Below, in pieces: positions 53,829-63,998 of a stretch of 64,000 nt of DNA. How positions within the stretch are numbered: the stretch's first letter is position 1; each line of letters starts with the position of its first letter. The notes beneath the pieces are model-generated. The model searched no databases. It was given only the letters and a program-made list of their open reading frames with translations, and was not told the DNA's origin. Source of the stretch: JBBQXK01 sp038209775 (GTDB lineage: Bacteria > Pseudomonadota > Alphaproteobacteria > Rhodobacterales > Rhodobacteraceae); the NCBI GenBank assembly GCA_038209775.1, contig JBBQXK010000016.1, positions 1-64,000 on the forward strand. Reading direction: 5' to 3'. The position numbers and the translations under genes are program-made.

Positions 53829-55087
53829 TCGTTCTGGCGTTCTATGCGGCCCTTTTCGTTATCTCGTACCTCGTCGTCCACGCCATCCGCCGCCGCCAGA
53901 CCCGCCACGACCTGACCAGCCTCAAGACCGTGACGTTTGGTGATGAATCCGCCATCACTCCCGACCGGGCGGCATCCGTCATCTCGGTCCTTTCGGTATT
54001 CCTGATCTGGGGCGCGTTCACCGGATCGGCCTTTGCCCCCCTGCACATGCCCGGGCCGTTCATGGGTGAGACGTCGTTCACCTATACCGCCACCAATGCC
54101 GCCGGTGCGACCGATGACGCCACGGTGCGCATTGTGGTCCATGACGCTGCGGACAAGCCCGCTATTCCCGGGGTTGCCCCCGGCACGGGCTTTGCCGCCG
54201 ATGATGCAGCCGTGGTTGCAGCCTGGCGGTCGGTGCTGATGCGGCCCACGGACAACGACACCGATGCCGGTGCCGAAGGCTACCGCATCACCGCCATCGA
54301 CGGCCAGCCGGTGACGCCCGAGGTGCCGGTGCGTGTCGCCCATGGCCGGGTGGTGCTGACCGCCAAGGGATCGGTCAACTTCACCCCCGACAAGGGCTGG
54401 CAGATGGAGCCCCTGTGGCTGCCGTCACCCGAGGCCGTGGCGGCGCGGTTCCTGGAGATTGCGAAGAACGGCTATCAGAACACCAGCCTGCTGGAGCATC
54501 TGGGCGCGTCGATGGGGCGGGTGCTGGCGGGGTTTTTCCTCGGGTCGCTGGTCGGCATCCCGCTGGGCTATGCGATGGGGCTTTCGGGCTGGTTCCGGGG
54601 CTGGTTCGACCCCATCGTGGAATTCATGCGCCCGGTGCCGCCGCTGGCGTTGATCCCCCTTATCATCATCTGGTTCGGGATATGGGAGACGGGCAAGGTG
54701 GTGCTGCTGTTTCTGGCGGCATTGTGGATCATGGTCATCGCGGCGCGGGCGGGGGTGTCGGGGGTGCGGATATCCAAGATCCACGCGGCCTATTCGCTGG
54801 GCGCGTCGAAGTGGCAGATCCTGCGCCACGTCATCATCCCGAACTCGCTGCCCGACCTTTTTACCGGCGCGCGGGTGGCGATGGGGGTGTGCTGGGGCAC
54901 GGTGGTGGCGGCTGAACTGGTGGCCGCACAAAAGGGGGCGGGCATGATGATTATTGCCGCATCGAAGTTCCAACTGACCGACATTGTCGTGATGGGCATC
55001 ATCCTGATCGGGGTGATCGGTTATGGCCTTGATATCCTGATGCGCATGGCTGAACGGCGGCTGGTACCGTGGAAGGGGCGGGGCTGA
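53825..55087 (+). CDS. tauC: Taurine ABC transporter permease with Ig/cadherin-like insert
   Basis: 420 aa against about 270 for ordinary TauC. Residues 1-22 and about 50-72 are membrane helices. Residues about 80-192 (54062-54401) form an extra, probably periplasmic region, with TSFTYTATNAAGATDDATV and then YRITAIDGQPVTPEVPV to TAKGSVNFTPDKGW, both like cadherin/VCBS-type beta-sandwich repeats. The permease core follows from LWLPSPEAVAARFL, with EAA loop YSLGASKWQILRHVIIPNSL. It starts at an ATGA overlap with tauB. The reading frame is continuous, so the insert is a real part of the protein. Confidence 0.88.
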   Translation: MIVLAFYAALFVISYLVVHAIRRRQTRHDLTSLKTVTFGDESAITPDRAASVISVLSVFLIWGAFTGSAFAPLHMPGPFMGETSFTYTATNAAGATDDATVRIVVHDAADKPAIPGVAPGTGFAADDAAVVAAWRSVLMRPTDNDTDAGAEGYRITAIDGQPVTPEVPVRVAHGRVVLTAKGSVNFTPDKGWQMEPLWLPSPEAVAARFLEIAKNGYQNTSLLEHLGASMGRVLAGFFLGSLVGIPLGYAMGLSGWFRGWFDPIVEFMRPVPPLALIPLIIIWFGIWETGKVVLLFLAALWIMVIAARAGVSGVRISKIHAAYSLGASKWQILRHVIIPNSLPDLFTGARVAMGVCWGTVVAAELVAAQKGAGMMIIAASKFQLTDIVVMGIILIGVIGYGLDILMRMAERRLVPWKGRG

Positions 55088-55189
55088 GGCCCGCGCCTAC
55101 GAAGAAATGTCCGCGCGGGGCGGCACAGAGGTTGACGCGGCCTGCGCCGCCATTACCGTTGGACGGTAACGCAATCACCCGGAGCCACC

Positions 55190-55537
55190 ATGCTGACCCG
55201 CATTTGCCTGTTCTGCCTGCTTGCCGCCACCCCGGCGCTGTCTGAAACCAATGCCACAGGCGACGCCATCCGCGCCGCGATATCGGGCAACACCGTTCAG
55301 GGCAACATGACCACCTCGGGGGCCTACACCGAATTCTATGCCGCCGACGGGGCGATCAAGGGCAAGGATTACGCCGGATCGTGGACCGTCGAGGGCGACA
55401 AGATGTGTTTCAAGTACGGCGAAGACCCCGCCACCTGCTGGAACGTCACCATCGCGGGTGAGGCGGTCACCTGGATCAACGATGGCAAGGAAGAGGGCAC
55501 CGGCACGATTGTGGCGGGCAATCCCAACGGGTTCTGA
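55190..55537 (+). CDS. Small exported hypothetical protein
   Basis: 115 aa. Signal peptide LTRICLFCLLAATPALS, then a domain with ISGNTVQGNMTTSGAYTEFY, GSWTVEGDKMCFKYGEDP and TCWNVTIAG; the two Cys could form a disulfide. The sequence resembles small periplasmic beta-barrel proteins of unknown function common in this order. GGAG precedes ATG 55190. It stands alone between tauC and the repeat at 55574. Confidence 0.8.
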   Translation: MLTRICLFCLLAATPALSETNATGDAIRAAISGNTVQGNMTTSGAYTEFYAADGAIKGKDYAGSWTVEGDKMCFKYGEDPATCWNVTIAGEAVTWINDGKEEGTGTIVAGNPNGF

Positions 55538-55573
55538 GGTTCTGACGGCGCACCTGTTGCTGCTGTCGGCAAC

Positions 55574-55627
55574 GGGGGGTTTCACACCCCCCGCACCCCC
55601 CGTGGAGTATTTCCACAAAGAAGAAGG
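55574..55627. repeat. G/C-rich convergent intergenic repeat, copy 3
   Basis: GGGGGG (55574-55579), TTTCACA, CCCCCC (55587-55592) is a hairpin. GCACCCCCCGTGGAGTATTT and CCACAAAGAAGAAGG follow, with TGGA/TCCA forming a small second stem (55603-55615). It lies between the hypothetical gene at 55190 (plus) and the GNAT gene (minus). Confidence 0.85.
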
Positions 55628-55652
55628 GGCGAAGGAAGCGGCGCGGACGGGA

Positions 55653-56117
55653 TCAGATCGCGCGTGTCATGAAGGCCGAGTTGGGGTCGGGGCCGTAGTC
55701 GGCGAAGGGGGGGCAGGGGGTGAAGCCCGCCTTTTGATACAAACCCCGCGCCACCGCGAACGATGCCTGCACACCGGTTTCCAGTGACAGCCGGGCAATG
55801 CCATCGGCCCGCGCCATCGCCATCAGATGATCCAGCATCGCCCGCGCCAACCCGCGCCCGCGCACCTCGTGCAGGACGTGCATCGACTTCAGTTCGGCGT
55901 GGTCTGCCGACAGCCGCTTGAACGCGCCCATGCCGATGGCGCGACCGCCTTCGCGCATCACGAAAAACCGGATGCCGGGGGTGGCAAGGGCGCCTGCATC
56001 CATCATGTAGATGCTCTCAGCCGGGGTGTCGAAATGCATAGCCTCGGTATGGCGCTGCATCAGAAGGCCGAGGTCAGCCCCAAGCGGGCTTTCCTCGGCA
56101 ATCGTCGGTGTCGTCAC
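55653..56117 (-). CDS. GNAT family N-acetyltransferase
   Basis: 154 aa. SMHVLHEVRGRGLARAML contains the acetyl-CoA loop (RGRGLA), and LETGVQASFAVARGLYQKAG is the conserved C-terminal block. Substrate unknown. The ATG overlaps the DUF2125 gene stop (ATGA), so both are cotranscribed. Confidence 0.9.
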   Translation of the reverse strand: MTTPTIAEESPLGADLGLLMQRHTEAMHFDTPAESIYMMDAGALATPGIRFFVMREGGRAIGMGAFKRLSADHAELKSMHVLHEVRGRGLARAMLDHLMAMARADGIARLSLETGVQASFAVARGLYQKAGFTPCPPFADYGPDPNSAFMTRAI

Positions 56118-57550
56118 TGCATGCCCATCAGATCCAGCCCGTTGATCTTGAGCGTGCCCGGTTCGGTCGCGTCAATCTCCCACAGAAGGCTGCCGTCGGG
56201 CTGTTCGCGTGCCAGACCGCGCGCCATCCCCATGCCCGGCAGAATGCCCGACTTCATCTCGTCCGGCGCGCCGTCCATGATTGCCATCGCGGCGTCATAG
56301 CCGGTGGCCGTGACCCGCGCCGTGCCGGTGGGAATGCCGCCGGGGCCGGCCTGCATGCGGCCCTCATAGTTCAGGGTGTAGGTGGCATTCGCCACCTCGC
56401 CGGGTGCGATGACGATATCGACCGACCCGTCGGGCATCAGCGCCTGCATCATCTGCCCCTCGAACTCGGGTCCGGGCTTGGCACCCGGTGCCAGATCGAA
56501 GAGGCCGAGGAGCAGCACCGCCGCTGCACTTGCATCAAAGCTTTCGACGGCAAAGTCGATGGAAAAGCGGTCGGGGATCAGCGGCTCGGCAAACGGCGGC
56601 AGCAGGCCGGGGGGCGGTTTCACCCCTTCGAAACGCAGCGCCTCGCGGAACAGGCCATCGGCAACCGCGCCCTTCATCGCCACATCAAATCCCATGGACG
56701 CGATGCTGACCGGGCCGACCGGGGTGGCGACATTCAGGCCGGTGGCGGTGCCGGTGAAGTCGATCATTTCGAACAGCGGCAGGCCGTCTTGCAGGATCAC
56801 CTTCATCTCGCCCCGGTTCGCCGCCATCAGCGCCTGCGAAGGGTTTGCCACGGCCCAGGCAACCGCCTTCAGCATCGCATCGCTGCGCACGCCCGTGGTG
56901 GTGCCATCGGCGGTATAGCCGTCCAGCGTCACCTCGATGGTCGTGGGCGGCGTTCCGGGGCCGGTGGGAACCTGCATCGTCTGCGCCACGCCGGTAGCGG
57001 TATACGCGATGTTTCCGTTGACGCCACCGCCCGCCCCCGCCACCCCCGAAGAGGTAAGGGTCAGTTCGTCGACGGTTTGGCTGGTGGTTTGATCGCCCAA
57101 CACCGGGTCATAGATGGTCTGGTCGACGACCATGTCGGTCAGCGTGCAGTCATTTTCCGCAAAGGTCTGCAATGCCGCGTCAAAGGTCCCCTCGCAGACG
57201 ACCGAGGCCACGCTGATTTCCATGTCGAAAACGCCGGCCGCAGACATTGTGAAGCTGACCGGCTGATCCTGCGTCACGTTCCAGGTGCCGTCGCCGTTGT
57301 CGGATACGCGCAGCACATAGGGGGTGCCCTTCATCGCCGCCCCCGCCTCGGCCGGGATCATCGCGATCAGCGGGCCTGCATCCAGCGTGACCGCGTATTC
57401 CTCGCCGTCGGCCACCACGTTCACCACGCCGGGCGTCTTGCCCAGATAGGTCTGGAACAGAACAGTCAGATCGGCGGCCCCCTGTGGCGTGGCCTGGGCC
57501 CAGGCGGCGGTGGACAGCAGAAGGAAAGGCAGGGCAGATAAATGCTTCAT
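56114..57550 (-). CDS. DUF2125 family exported protein
   Basis: 478 aa. Signal peptide KHLSALPFLLLSTAAWAQA, then a long chain without catalytic signature, rich in beta-type segments. The architecture (signal, YAVTLDAGPLIAMIPAEAG, then repeated beta strands, and FDLAPGAKPGPEFEGQMMQA) fits the DUF2125 proteins of alphaproteobacteria. ATG 57550 has AAAGGTG upstream; an ATG three codons earlier is possible. Role unknown, periplasmic or envelope. Confidence 0.75.
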   Translation of the reverse strand: MKHLSALPFLLLSTAAWAQATPQGAADLTVLFQTYLGKTPGVVNVVADGEEYAVTLDAGPLIAMIPAEAGAAMKGTPYVLRVSDNGDGTWNVTQDQPVSFTMSAAGVFDMEISVASVVCEGTFDAALQTFAENDCTLTDMVVDQTIYDPVLGDQTTSQTVDELTLTSSGVAGAGGGVNGNIAYTATGVAQTMQVPTGPGTPPTTIEVTLDGYTADGTTTGVRSDAMLKAVAWAVANPSQALMAANRGEMKVILQDGLPLFEMIDFTGTATGLNVATPVGPVSIASMGFDVAMKGAVADGLFREALRFEGVKPPPGLLPPFAEPLIPDRFSIDFAVESFDASAAAVLLLGLFDLAPGAKPGPEFEGQMMQALMPDGSVDIVIAPGEVANATYTLNYEGRMQAGPGGIPTGTARVTATGYDAAMAIMDGAPDEMKSGILPGMGMARGLAREQPDGSLLWEIDATEPGTLKINGLDLMGMQ

Positions 57551-57600
57551 GGCATGCACCTTTGGTTCAAGCGTTGCGGTCAGGTCGGCGGGGCCCGGCC

Positions 57601-57912
57601 CTAGTGGGTCCAGGCACCCTTGCGGTCGGTCGCGAAATTCTCGCCATAGCCGCGCGGGCGGATCACCGGTTTGCGCGGCTTGGGCTCGGTCAGGACATAA
57701 TCGATGCCTTGCGCTGCCGCATATTCCTCGGCCGCGGCACGGGTGTCAAAGCGCAGGCGCACCTGCGCCTCGGTATCGCCGGACGAGGTCCAACCCATCA
57801 GGGGGTCAATCTCGCGGGCCGATGCGGGGGCGTATTCCAGAACCCAGACGTGGGTTTTCGCCGTCCCCGACTGCATCGCGGTGCGGGCGGGCTGATAGAT
57901 GCGGGCGCGCAT
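57601..57912 (-). CDS. NDUFS4-type complex I accessory subunit (ETC complex I subunit family)
   Basis: 103 aa. MRARIYQPARTAMQSGTAKT at the N-terminus and DPLMGWTSSGDTEAQVRLRF with AAEEYAAAQGIDYVL are the signature of the NDUFS4/AQDQ family, an accessory subunit of NADH dehydrogenase found in mitochondria and alphaproteobacteria. ATG 57912 matches the family start. It stands alone, away from nuo genes, as usual in this order. Confidence 0.87.
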   Translation of the reverse strand: MRARIYQPARTAMQSGTAKTHVWVLEYAPASAREIDPLMGWTSSGDTEAQVRLRFDTRAAAEEYAAAQGIDYVLTEPKPRKPVIRPRGYGENFATDRKGAWTH

Positions 57913-57995
57913 GAAGGCTCCTTCACGAGTTGCGGTCATATATGAAGGATCGGGGGAGGGGTTCGCAAGACCCTGCGCGTCTTGGGAGGGGGTCG

Positions 57996-58050
57996 CTGTC
58001 GGCCGGCCACGGGGAGTGTGGGTGGGGTGTGTGGTGCAACCGGCCGACAG
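57996..58050. repeat. Long-loop inverted repeat between NDUFS4-like and methyltransferase genes
   Basis: CTGTCGGCCGG (57996-58006) and CCGGCCGACAG (58040-58050), perfect 11-bp arms around a G/T-rich 33-nt loop. It lies in a 245-bp gap (57913-58157) without a gene. It would end transcripts of the minus-strand methyltransferase gene, but there is no T-run. Confidence 0.6.
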
Positions 58051-58157
58051 CTATTTGCTACTTGCCCCACAAATGTGCGCGATTCGTTCGTTAGTTTCAA
58101 CCAAAAGATGCGCCCCCGATCCGCATTTTCGCTAAGATTGAGCGATTGCGGTTAACT

Positions 58158-59021
58158 CTATGGCAAGGTCCGTGATCCCAGGCGGAAAATCATGTAGTGG
58201 TTGAAGGTGCGGAAGGTGGCGGCATTCCGCCCGGTGCCGGTCAGCCGTTGCATCAGATGCGCCCTGCGGCGGCGTGACAGGACCAGCCCCAGAAGCCGCG
58301 TCAGACCCCATTTCGCAAAAGGCTTCTTCGCGGCCAGTTCTGCCTCTATGCGCTGAACCCCCAGACCCACGACGCTGAACAGTCCCTGTTCAAGATCGAT
58401 CGAGGGGGCAACCGCATCGGTGATGTCTTCCTCATGCGTGATTTCGACGGGCCAGCCCTGTATCCTGTCGCGGAACGCCGACAGCTTGTGCCCGCCGCCC
58501 GGCTGTGGCCCGTGCTGCTCGCGGCCCCGGTACGCCTCTGACCGGAAGCAGTCTGCGATCAGCACCTGCCCCCCCGGTGCCAGCAAGGTCAGCGCCTGCG
58601 GCACACCTTCGTCCAAGGGGATGTACTGATAGCTTTCCGAAAACAGGCACAGGTCGAACCCGCCGCCGCCGGCATAATCCTGGAACAGGCATTCATGCAC
58701 CAAAGCCCCCGGCGCATTCACCCGGCAGCGCCCGGCAAGATAGGCCGATGGCACCACGATCTCGACCGTATGGCCAAGCGCCAGCAGCCGCTTTGCCGTC
58801 TCGCCGGCCCCGCCGCCGATATCCAGAATGCGCAACGGGCCTTGGGGGATCAGCGCGAACAGCTTGTCCGTGTAGGCGTCCTGCGCCTGTCGCAGGTTCC
58901 CCGCAGTGACCTCAAGGCCCGTCCACAGCCCGTAATGCAGGCTTTCCGCACCCGTCAGCCAGCGGATCAGCGCCAGCCCCGTATCCAGCCCCACCGCCCT
59001 CGTATCGATCTTCTGTCCCAT
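58158..59021 (-). CDS. SAM-dependent methyltransferase
   Basis: 287 aa, class I fold. Motif I is RILDIGGGAGETAKRLLALG, the acidic post-I strand is replaced by VEIVVPS, and FDLCLFSESYQYI is motif II. The helical N-terminus with LHYGLWTGLEVTAGNLRQAQ and ESLHYG resembles methyltransferases acting on small or lipid molecules. It is divergent from uvrB. Substrate unknown. Confidence 0.85.
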   Translation of the reverse strand: MGQKIDTRAVGLDTGLALIRWLTGAESLHYGLWTGLEVTAGNLRQAQDAYTDKLFALIPQGPLRILDIGGGAGETAKRLLALGHTVEIVVPSAYLAGRCRVNAPGALVHECLFQDYAGGGGFDLCLFSESYQYIPLDEGVPQALTLLAPGGQVLIADCFRSEAYRGREQHGPQPGGGHKLSAFRDRIQGWPVEITHEEDITDAVAPSIDLEQGLFSVVGLGVQRIEAELAAKKPFAKWGLTRLLGLVLSRRRRAHLMQRLTGTGRNAATFRTFNHYMIFRLGSRTLP

Positions 59022-59099
59022 CAGGCCTCACTAGCTTGTGATGACCAGCCTGCCAACCCGATGTTGGCAGCGACGATGCCACTGCGCCGCCTTACATTG

Positions 59100-59114
59100 G
59101 AACGAAAAGGGAAT
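59100..59114 (+). promoter_or_regulatory. Putative LexA (SOS) box upstream of uvrB
   Basis: GAAC (59100-59103), seven bases, GAAT (59111-59114): one mismatch to the alphaproteobacterial LexA box GAAC-N7-GAAC. It lies 30 bp before the uvrB ATG. The position is usual for an SOS gene. Confidence 0.6.
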
Positions 59115-59144
59115 AGGTTGAGGCAACACGCCGGAGAAGCCGCC

Positions 59145-61328
<2,184 letters not shown>

Positions 61329-61627
61329 TTGCGTCGTGCGCAATTACAATCGACGACATCAAGTGCGGCCCAAATCAGCGAGACGTAGGTCGGGGTTCAC
61401 CCCGACTCTAACAACCCCGATTCGGCCCCCAAGGTTAACGCCCCCCCCGCGCAATCCGCATATGCATGGGTTGTGCATCGAATGTGCATCGGAAGCACAC
61501 CACAAAAATTCCGCAAAATCAGTACATTAACCCACCGTTCCAGCCCCCCCACGCCGCCCCCCACCCACCCCTTCCCTTCCCCCCCTCCCCGACGCACTTT
61601 TCGCCCAACTGAGTCGGGGGCCATTCC
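61329..61627. other. Gap between uvrB and the GAPDH gene
   Basis: 299 bp without a gene. It holds a small hairpin GTCGGGG-TTCA-CCCCGAC (61389-61406), probably the uvrB terminator although no T-run follows; TGTGCATCG tandem repeats at 61472; and a C-rich stretch (61541-61600). Confidence 0.65.
61472..61493 (+). promoter_or_regulatory. Tandem TGTGCATCG repeats upstream of the GAPDH gene
   Basis: TGTGCATCGAA (61472-61482) directly followed by TGTGCATCGGA (61483-61493), preceded by a partial unit ATGCATGGGT. The second unit also pairs with GCACA five to eleven bases on. Candidate regulator site about 135-155 bp before the gap ATG. Confidence 0.5.
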
Positions 61628-62602
61628 ATGCGTGTGTTCATCAACGGGTTCGGGCGGATCGGGCGGTCGGTGCTGCGGGCCTGGGCGCAGGCGCCGGGCG
61701 GTTGGCCGGGGTTGCAGATCGTCGGCATCAACGACATCGCCGAGCCTGCGATGTGCGCCTATCTCTTTGAATACGACTCGGTCTTTGGCCCATGGCGGGG
61801 CACAGTCACGCTGGACGGCACGGCCCTTGTGGTGGACGGGCGGGCGATCCCGCTGACCCGTGTGGCCGATCTGTCGGCGCTGGACCTCGCGCATGTCGAT
61901 GTCGTGCTGGAATGCACCGGGCGCGCCGACAGTCCCGAGGTGGCTGGCCGCGCCCTTCGCGCAGGGGCGGGGCGGGTGCTGGTGTCGGGGCCGTCTGGTG
62001 CGGCAGAGTTCACGGTGGTTCTGGGGGCCAATGACGCGGGGCTGGCGGGGCAGCGGATCGTGTCGAACGCGTCCTGCACGACCAACGCGCTGGCCCCCTT
62101 GGTGCGGCTTCTGGATGATGGCTGGGGCGTGGTGACGGGGTCGATGACCACGGTGCATTGTTATACCGGCAGCCAGCCCACGACCGACGCCCCCGCCGCC
62201 GACTTTGCCCGCAGCCGTGCGGCCGCGCTGTCGATGGTGCCGACGACAACATCGGCGCAGCGTTTGCTGGATGGCGTGCTGCCGGGGCTGGCGGGGCGGA
62301 TCATGGGGTCGGCGGTGCGGGTGCCGGTGGCGAGCGTGTCTTGCGTCGACCTCAGCGTGATGACCGAACGCAGGGCGGACGTGTCAGCCGTCAATGCGGC
62401 GTTCCGCGTGGCGGGCGGGGTGATCGGCGCCACCGACCGGGCGCTGGTCAGTTCTGACCTGCGGGCGCGGGGGGAAAGCATCGTGATGGCCTGCCCCGAG
62501 ACGCGGACCACGCCGCAGGGGATGCTGCGGGTGTTCGGCTGGTACGACAACGAATGGGGATTTTCCAACCGGATGCTGGACGTGGCGGCCCGGATGGGGT
62601 GA
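61628..62602 (+). CDS. gap: Glyceraldehyde-3-phosphate dehydrogenase family protein (divergent paralogue)
   Basis: 324 aa, type I GAPDH fold. INGFGRIGRSVLRAW (NAD site), SNASCTTNALAPLVR (catalytic Cys), TGSMTTVHCYTGSQPTTDAP (catalytic His), MVPTTTSAQRLLDGVLPGLA and GWYDNEWGFSNRMLD are all present. TTTSAQ replaces the usual TTTGAA, and HCYTGSQ the usual HAYTNDQ, so it is not the standard glycolytic enzyme; an erythrose-4-phosphate or paralogous GAPDH role is possible. It stands alone, without pgk or tkt next to it. Confidence 0.88.
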   Translation: MRVFINGFGRIGRSVLRAWAQAPGGWPGLQIVGINDIAEPAMCAYLFEYDSVFGPWRGTVTLDGTALVVDGRAIPLTRVADLSALDLAHVDVVLECTGRADSPEVAGRALRAGAGRVLVSGPSGAAEFTVVLGANDAGLAGQRIVSNASCTTNALAPLVRLLDDGWGVVTGSMTTVHCYTGSQPTTDAPAADFARSRAAALSMVPTTTSAQRLLDGVLPGLAGRIMGSAVRVPVASVSCVDLSVMTERRADVSAVNAAFRVAGGVIGATDRALVSSDLRARGESIVMACPETRTTPQGMLRVFGWYDNEWGFSNRMLDVAARMG

Positions 62603-62744
62603 ATTCCGGCGCGCGAAGGGCTGGCCTGCCTGGGCCGATGATGATCCTGGACGCGTTGTCGAGCAGATTTCACGCAGTTCTCACGAAGCGCCAACGCCAT
62701 TCCGGGCAACCATGTTCCCATCGGATTTGAAGATGGGATAGTCG

Positions 62745-63680
62745 ATGGAACAGCGCTGGATCTGGGCGATGACGGTGTTGCTGGCGGCCTGTGTGCCAGA
62801 CGGTGCAACGGGGCCGGTCGGCGGTGCAGTTGTGGAAGCGTCGGCGGCAGCGACGCAGACCTGCGGGCTGGCTGGCAGCTTTGCACATCCGACCCGGAAC
62901 GAGGGAACGAAAACGGTCCTGACCGGGGGTGGCGCGCTAGCATATCGGTCCGACTATGCAGTTAATACGGATGGTGCGCGCAATTCCTATCACCCGGACG
63001 ACCCTTTTGGGCGCGAGGGGTTGGCGATCAATACCATTTGCAACGGGGCGGACGCGGTGACAGCTGATGGCGTGCGCCATGACTACCGGGCGTGTCGGGC
63101 GCTGGTCGACACATTCCGCAAAGCACGTGCCGAGGGGTGGACTGCGCCAGGTGGCGCACGGATGCGGTTCTATGCGATGGCAACCGAGGATCAGCAGCGG
63201 CACGTGCCCTGCCTGCAGCCGGATGGGGCTTTTGTTTCAACCACTTCGCTGGTGGCTGACCCGGGTCAGGGCAAGTGTAATGCGGCGCGATATCTGGATG
63301 CGAACAGCGTGAACTTCATTATCCGGCCCGGGCGGCAGGCTTTTGCGACAGCGGGAATGCAGTTGGGTGATCTTGCGGTGGTGATGGACCCGCGCAGCGG
63401 GCGCACGGTCTTTGCCGTGGTCGGAGATACCGGCCCTGCGACAGGACTTGGCGAAGGGTCGGTCGCGGTGGGGCAAAGGCTGGCGGGTCGGACATCGCTG
63501 CCGCGCACGCGCGCCGAGACCTATGCCTATGCGATGCGCGACATCGTGACAGTCGTGCTGCCGGGCGAGCCGATGGGAGCACCCTTTACGCAGACGCGAA
63601 TTGATGCGGCAGGCGCGCTGGCGCTGGCAAGCTTTGGCGGGATCGGTCGGGTCAAGGGTTGCGCCACGGCGGCAGAATAG
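62745..63680 (+). CDS. Lipoprotein, putative GH75-like (chitosanase-type) domain
   Basis: 311 aa. The N-terminus MEQRWIWAMTVLLAACVPDG carries a lipobox (LAAC), so it is a predicted lipoprotein. The domain from about residue 55 has ALAYRSDYAVNTDGARNSYH and later VVMDPRSGRTVFAVVGDTGP with GLGEGSVAVGQRLAGR, a pattern seen in GH75 chitosanases and related bacterial proteins. Assignment is by pattern only, with no activity implied. It ends seven bases before the convergent gene. Confidence 0.65.
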   Translation: MEQRWIWAMTVLLAACVPDGATGPVGGAVVEASAAATQTCGLAGSFAHPTRNEGTKTVLTGGGALAYRSDYAVNTDGARNSYHPDDPFGREGLAINTICNGADAVTADGVRHDYRACRALVDTFRKARAEGWTAPGGARMRFYAMATEDQQRHVPCLQPDGAFVSTTSLVADPGQGKCNAARYLDANSVNFIIRPGRQAFATAGMQLGDLAVVMDPRSGRTVFAVVGDTGPATGLGEGSVAVGQRLAGRTSLPRTRAETYAYAMRDIVTVVLPGEPMGAPFTQTRIDAAGALALASFGGIGRVKGCATAAE

Positions 63681-63686
63681 ATCGCG

Positions 63687-63998
63687 TCAATCGCGCGTTT
63701 CATCCTTGGTGGGGGATAGGCCATACCTTGCCACCAGCCGCCAGACATGGGCGGGGACCATGTTCTTGATCCGCGCGGGGTGGGTGCGGCGGAGGTGGAG
63801 GATGGTCTCGACCGCCTTCATCTCGACCCTTGCCCGGGCGAACTCGATGCCACGCGGGCCGATGCGGGGTTGCAGGAAGCTGACGATGGGGCGCAGCCAG
63901 TTGGGCATCCGGCGCAGGGGCATGCCACCGGCGGCGCGGGCGGTGTTTTCGAGGAAGCCTTTGACCGCACCCTCGCGTTTGCCCTTGTCGGTCAGGGC
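63687..63998 (-). CDS. C-terminal part of an unidentified protein (runs off the window)
   Basis: 103 visible residues, open to the window edge on the minus strand, with no start visible. The segment includes LTDKGKREGAVKGFLENTAR, LRRMPNWLRPIVSFLQPRIG and VEMKAVETILHLRRTHPARI, ending PTKDETRD. It resembles the tail of Coenzyme F420 hydrogenase/dehydrogenase beta-type proteins of this order, but I recall this only weakly. The internal ATG at 63923 is not a convincing start, because the upstream residues look equally conserved. Confidence 0.5.
   Translation of the reverse strand, partial: ALTDKGKREGAVKGFLENTARAAGGMPLRRMPNWLRPIVSFLQPRIGPRGIEFARARVEMKAVETILHLRRTHPARIKNMVPAHVWRLVARYGLSPTKDETRD

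Noticed and set aside
57913..58157. Possible tRNA or small RNA gene in the gap
   Set aside because: No cloverleaf or TTCGA-type T-loop; only a long-loop inverted repeat was seen.
58695..59144. A start of uvrB 450 bp upstream
   Set aside because: The extra residues are the antisense shadow of the methyltransferase gene; GGAGA and the family N-terminus point to 59145.
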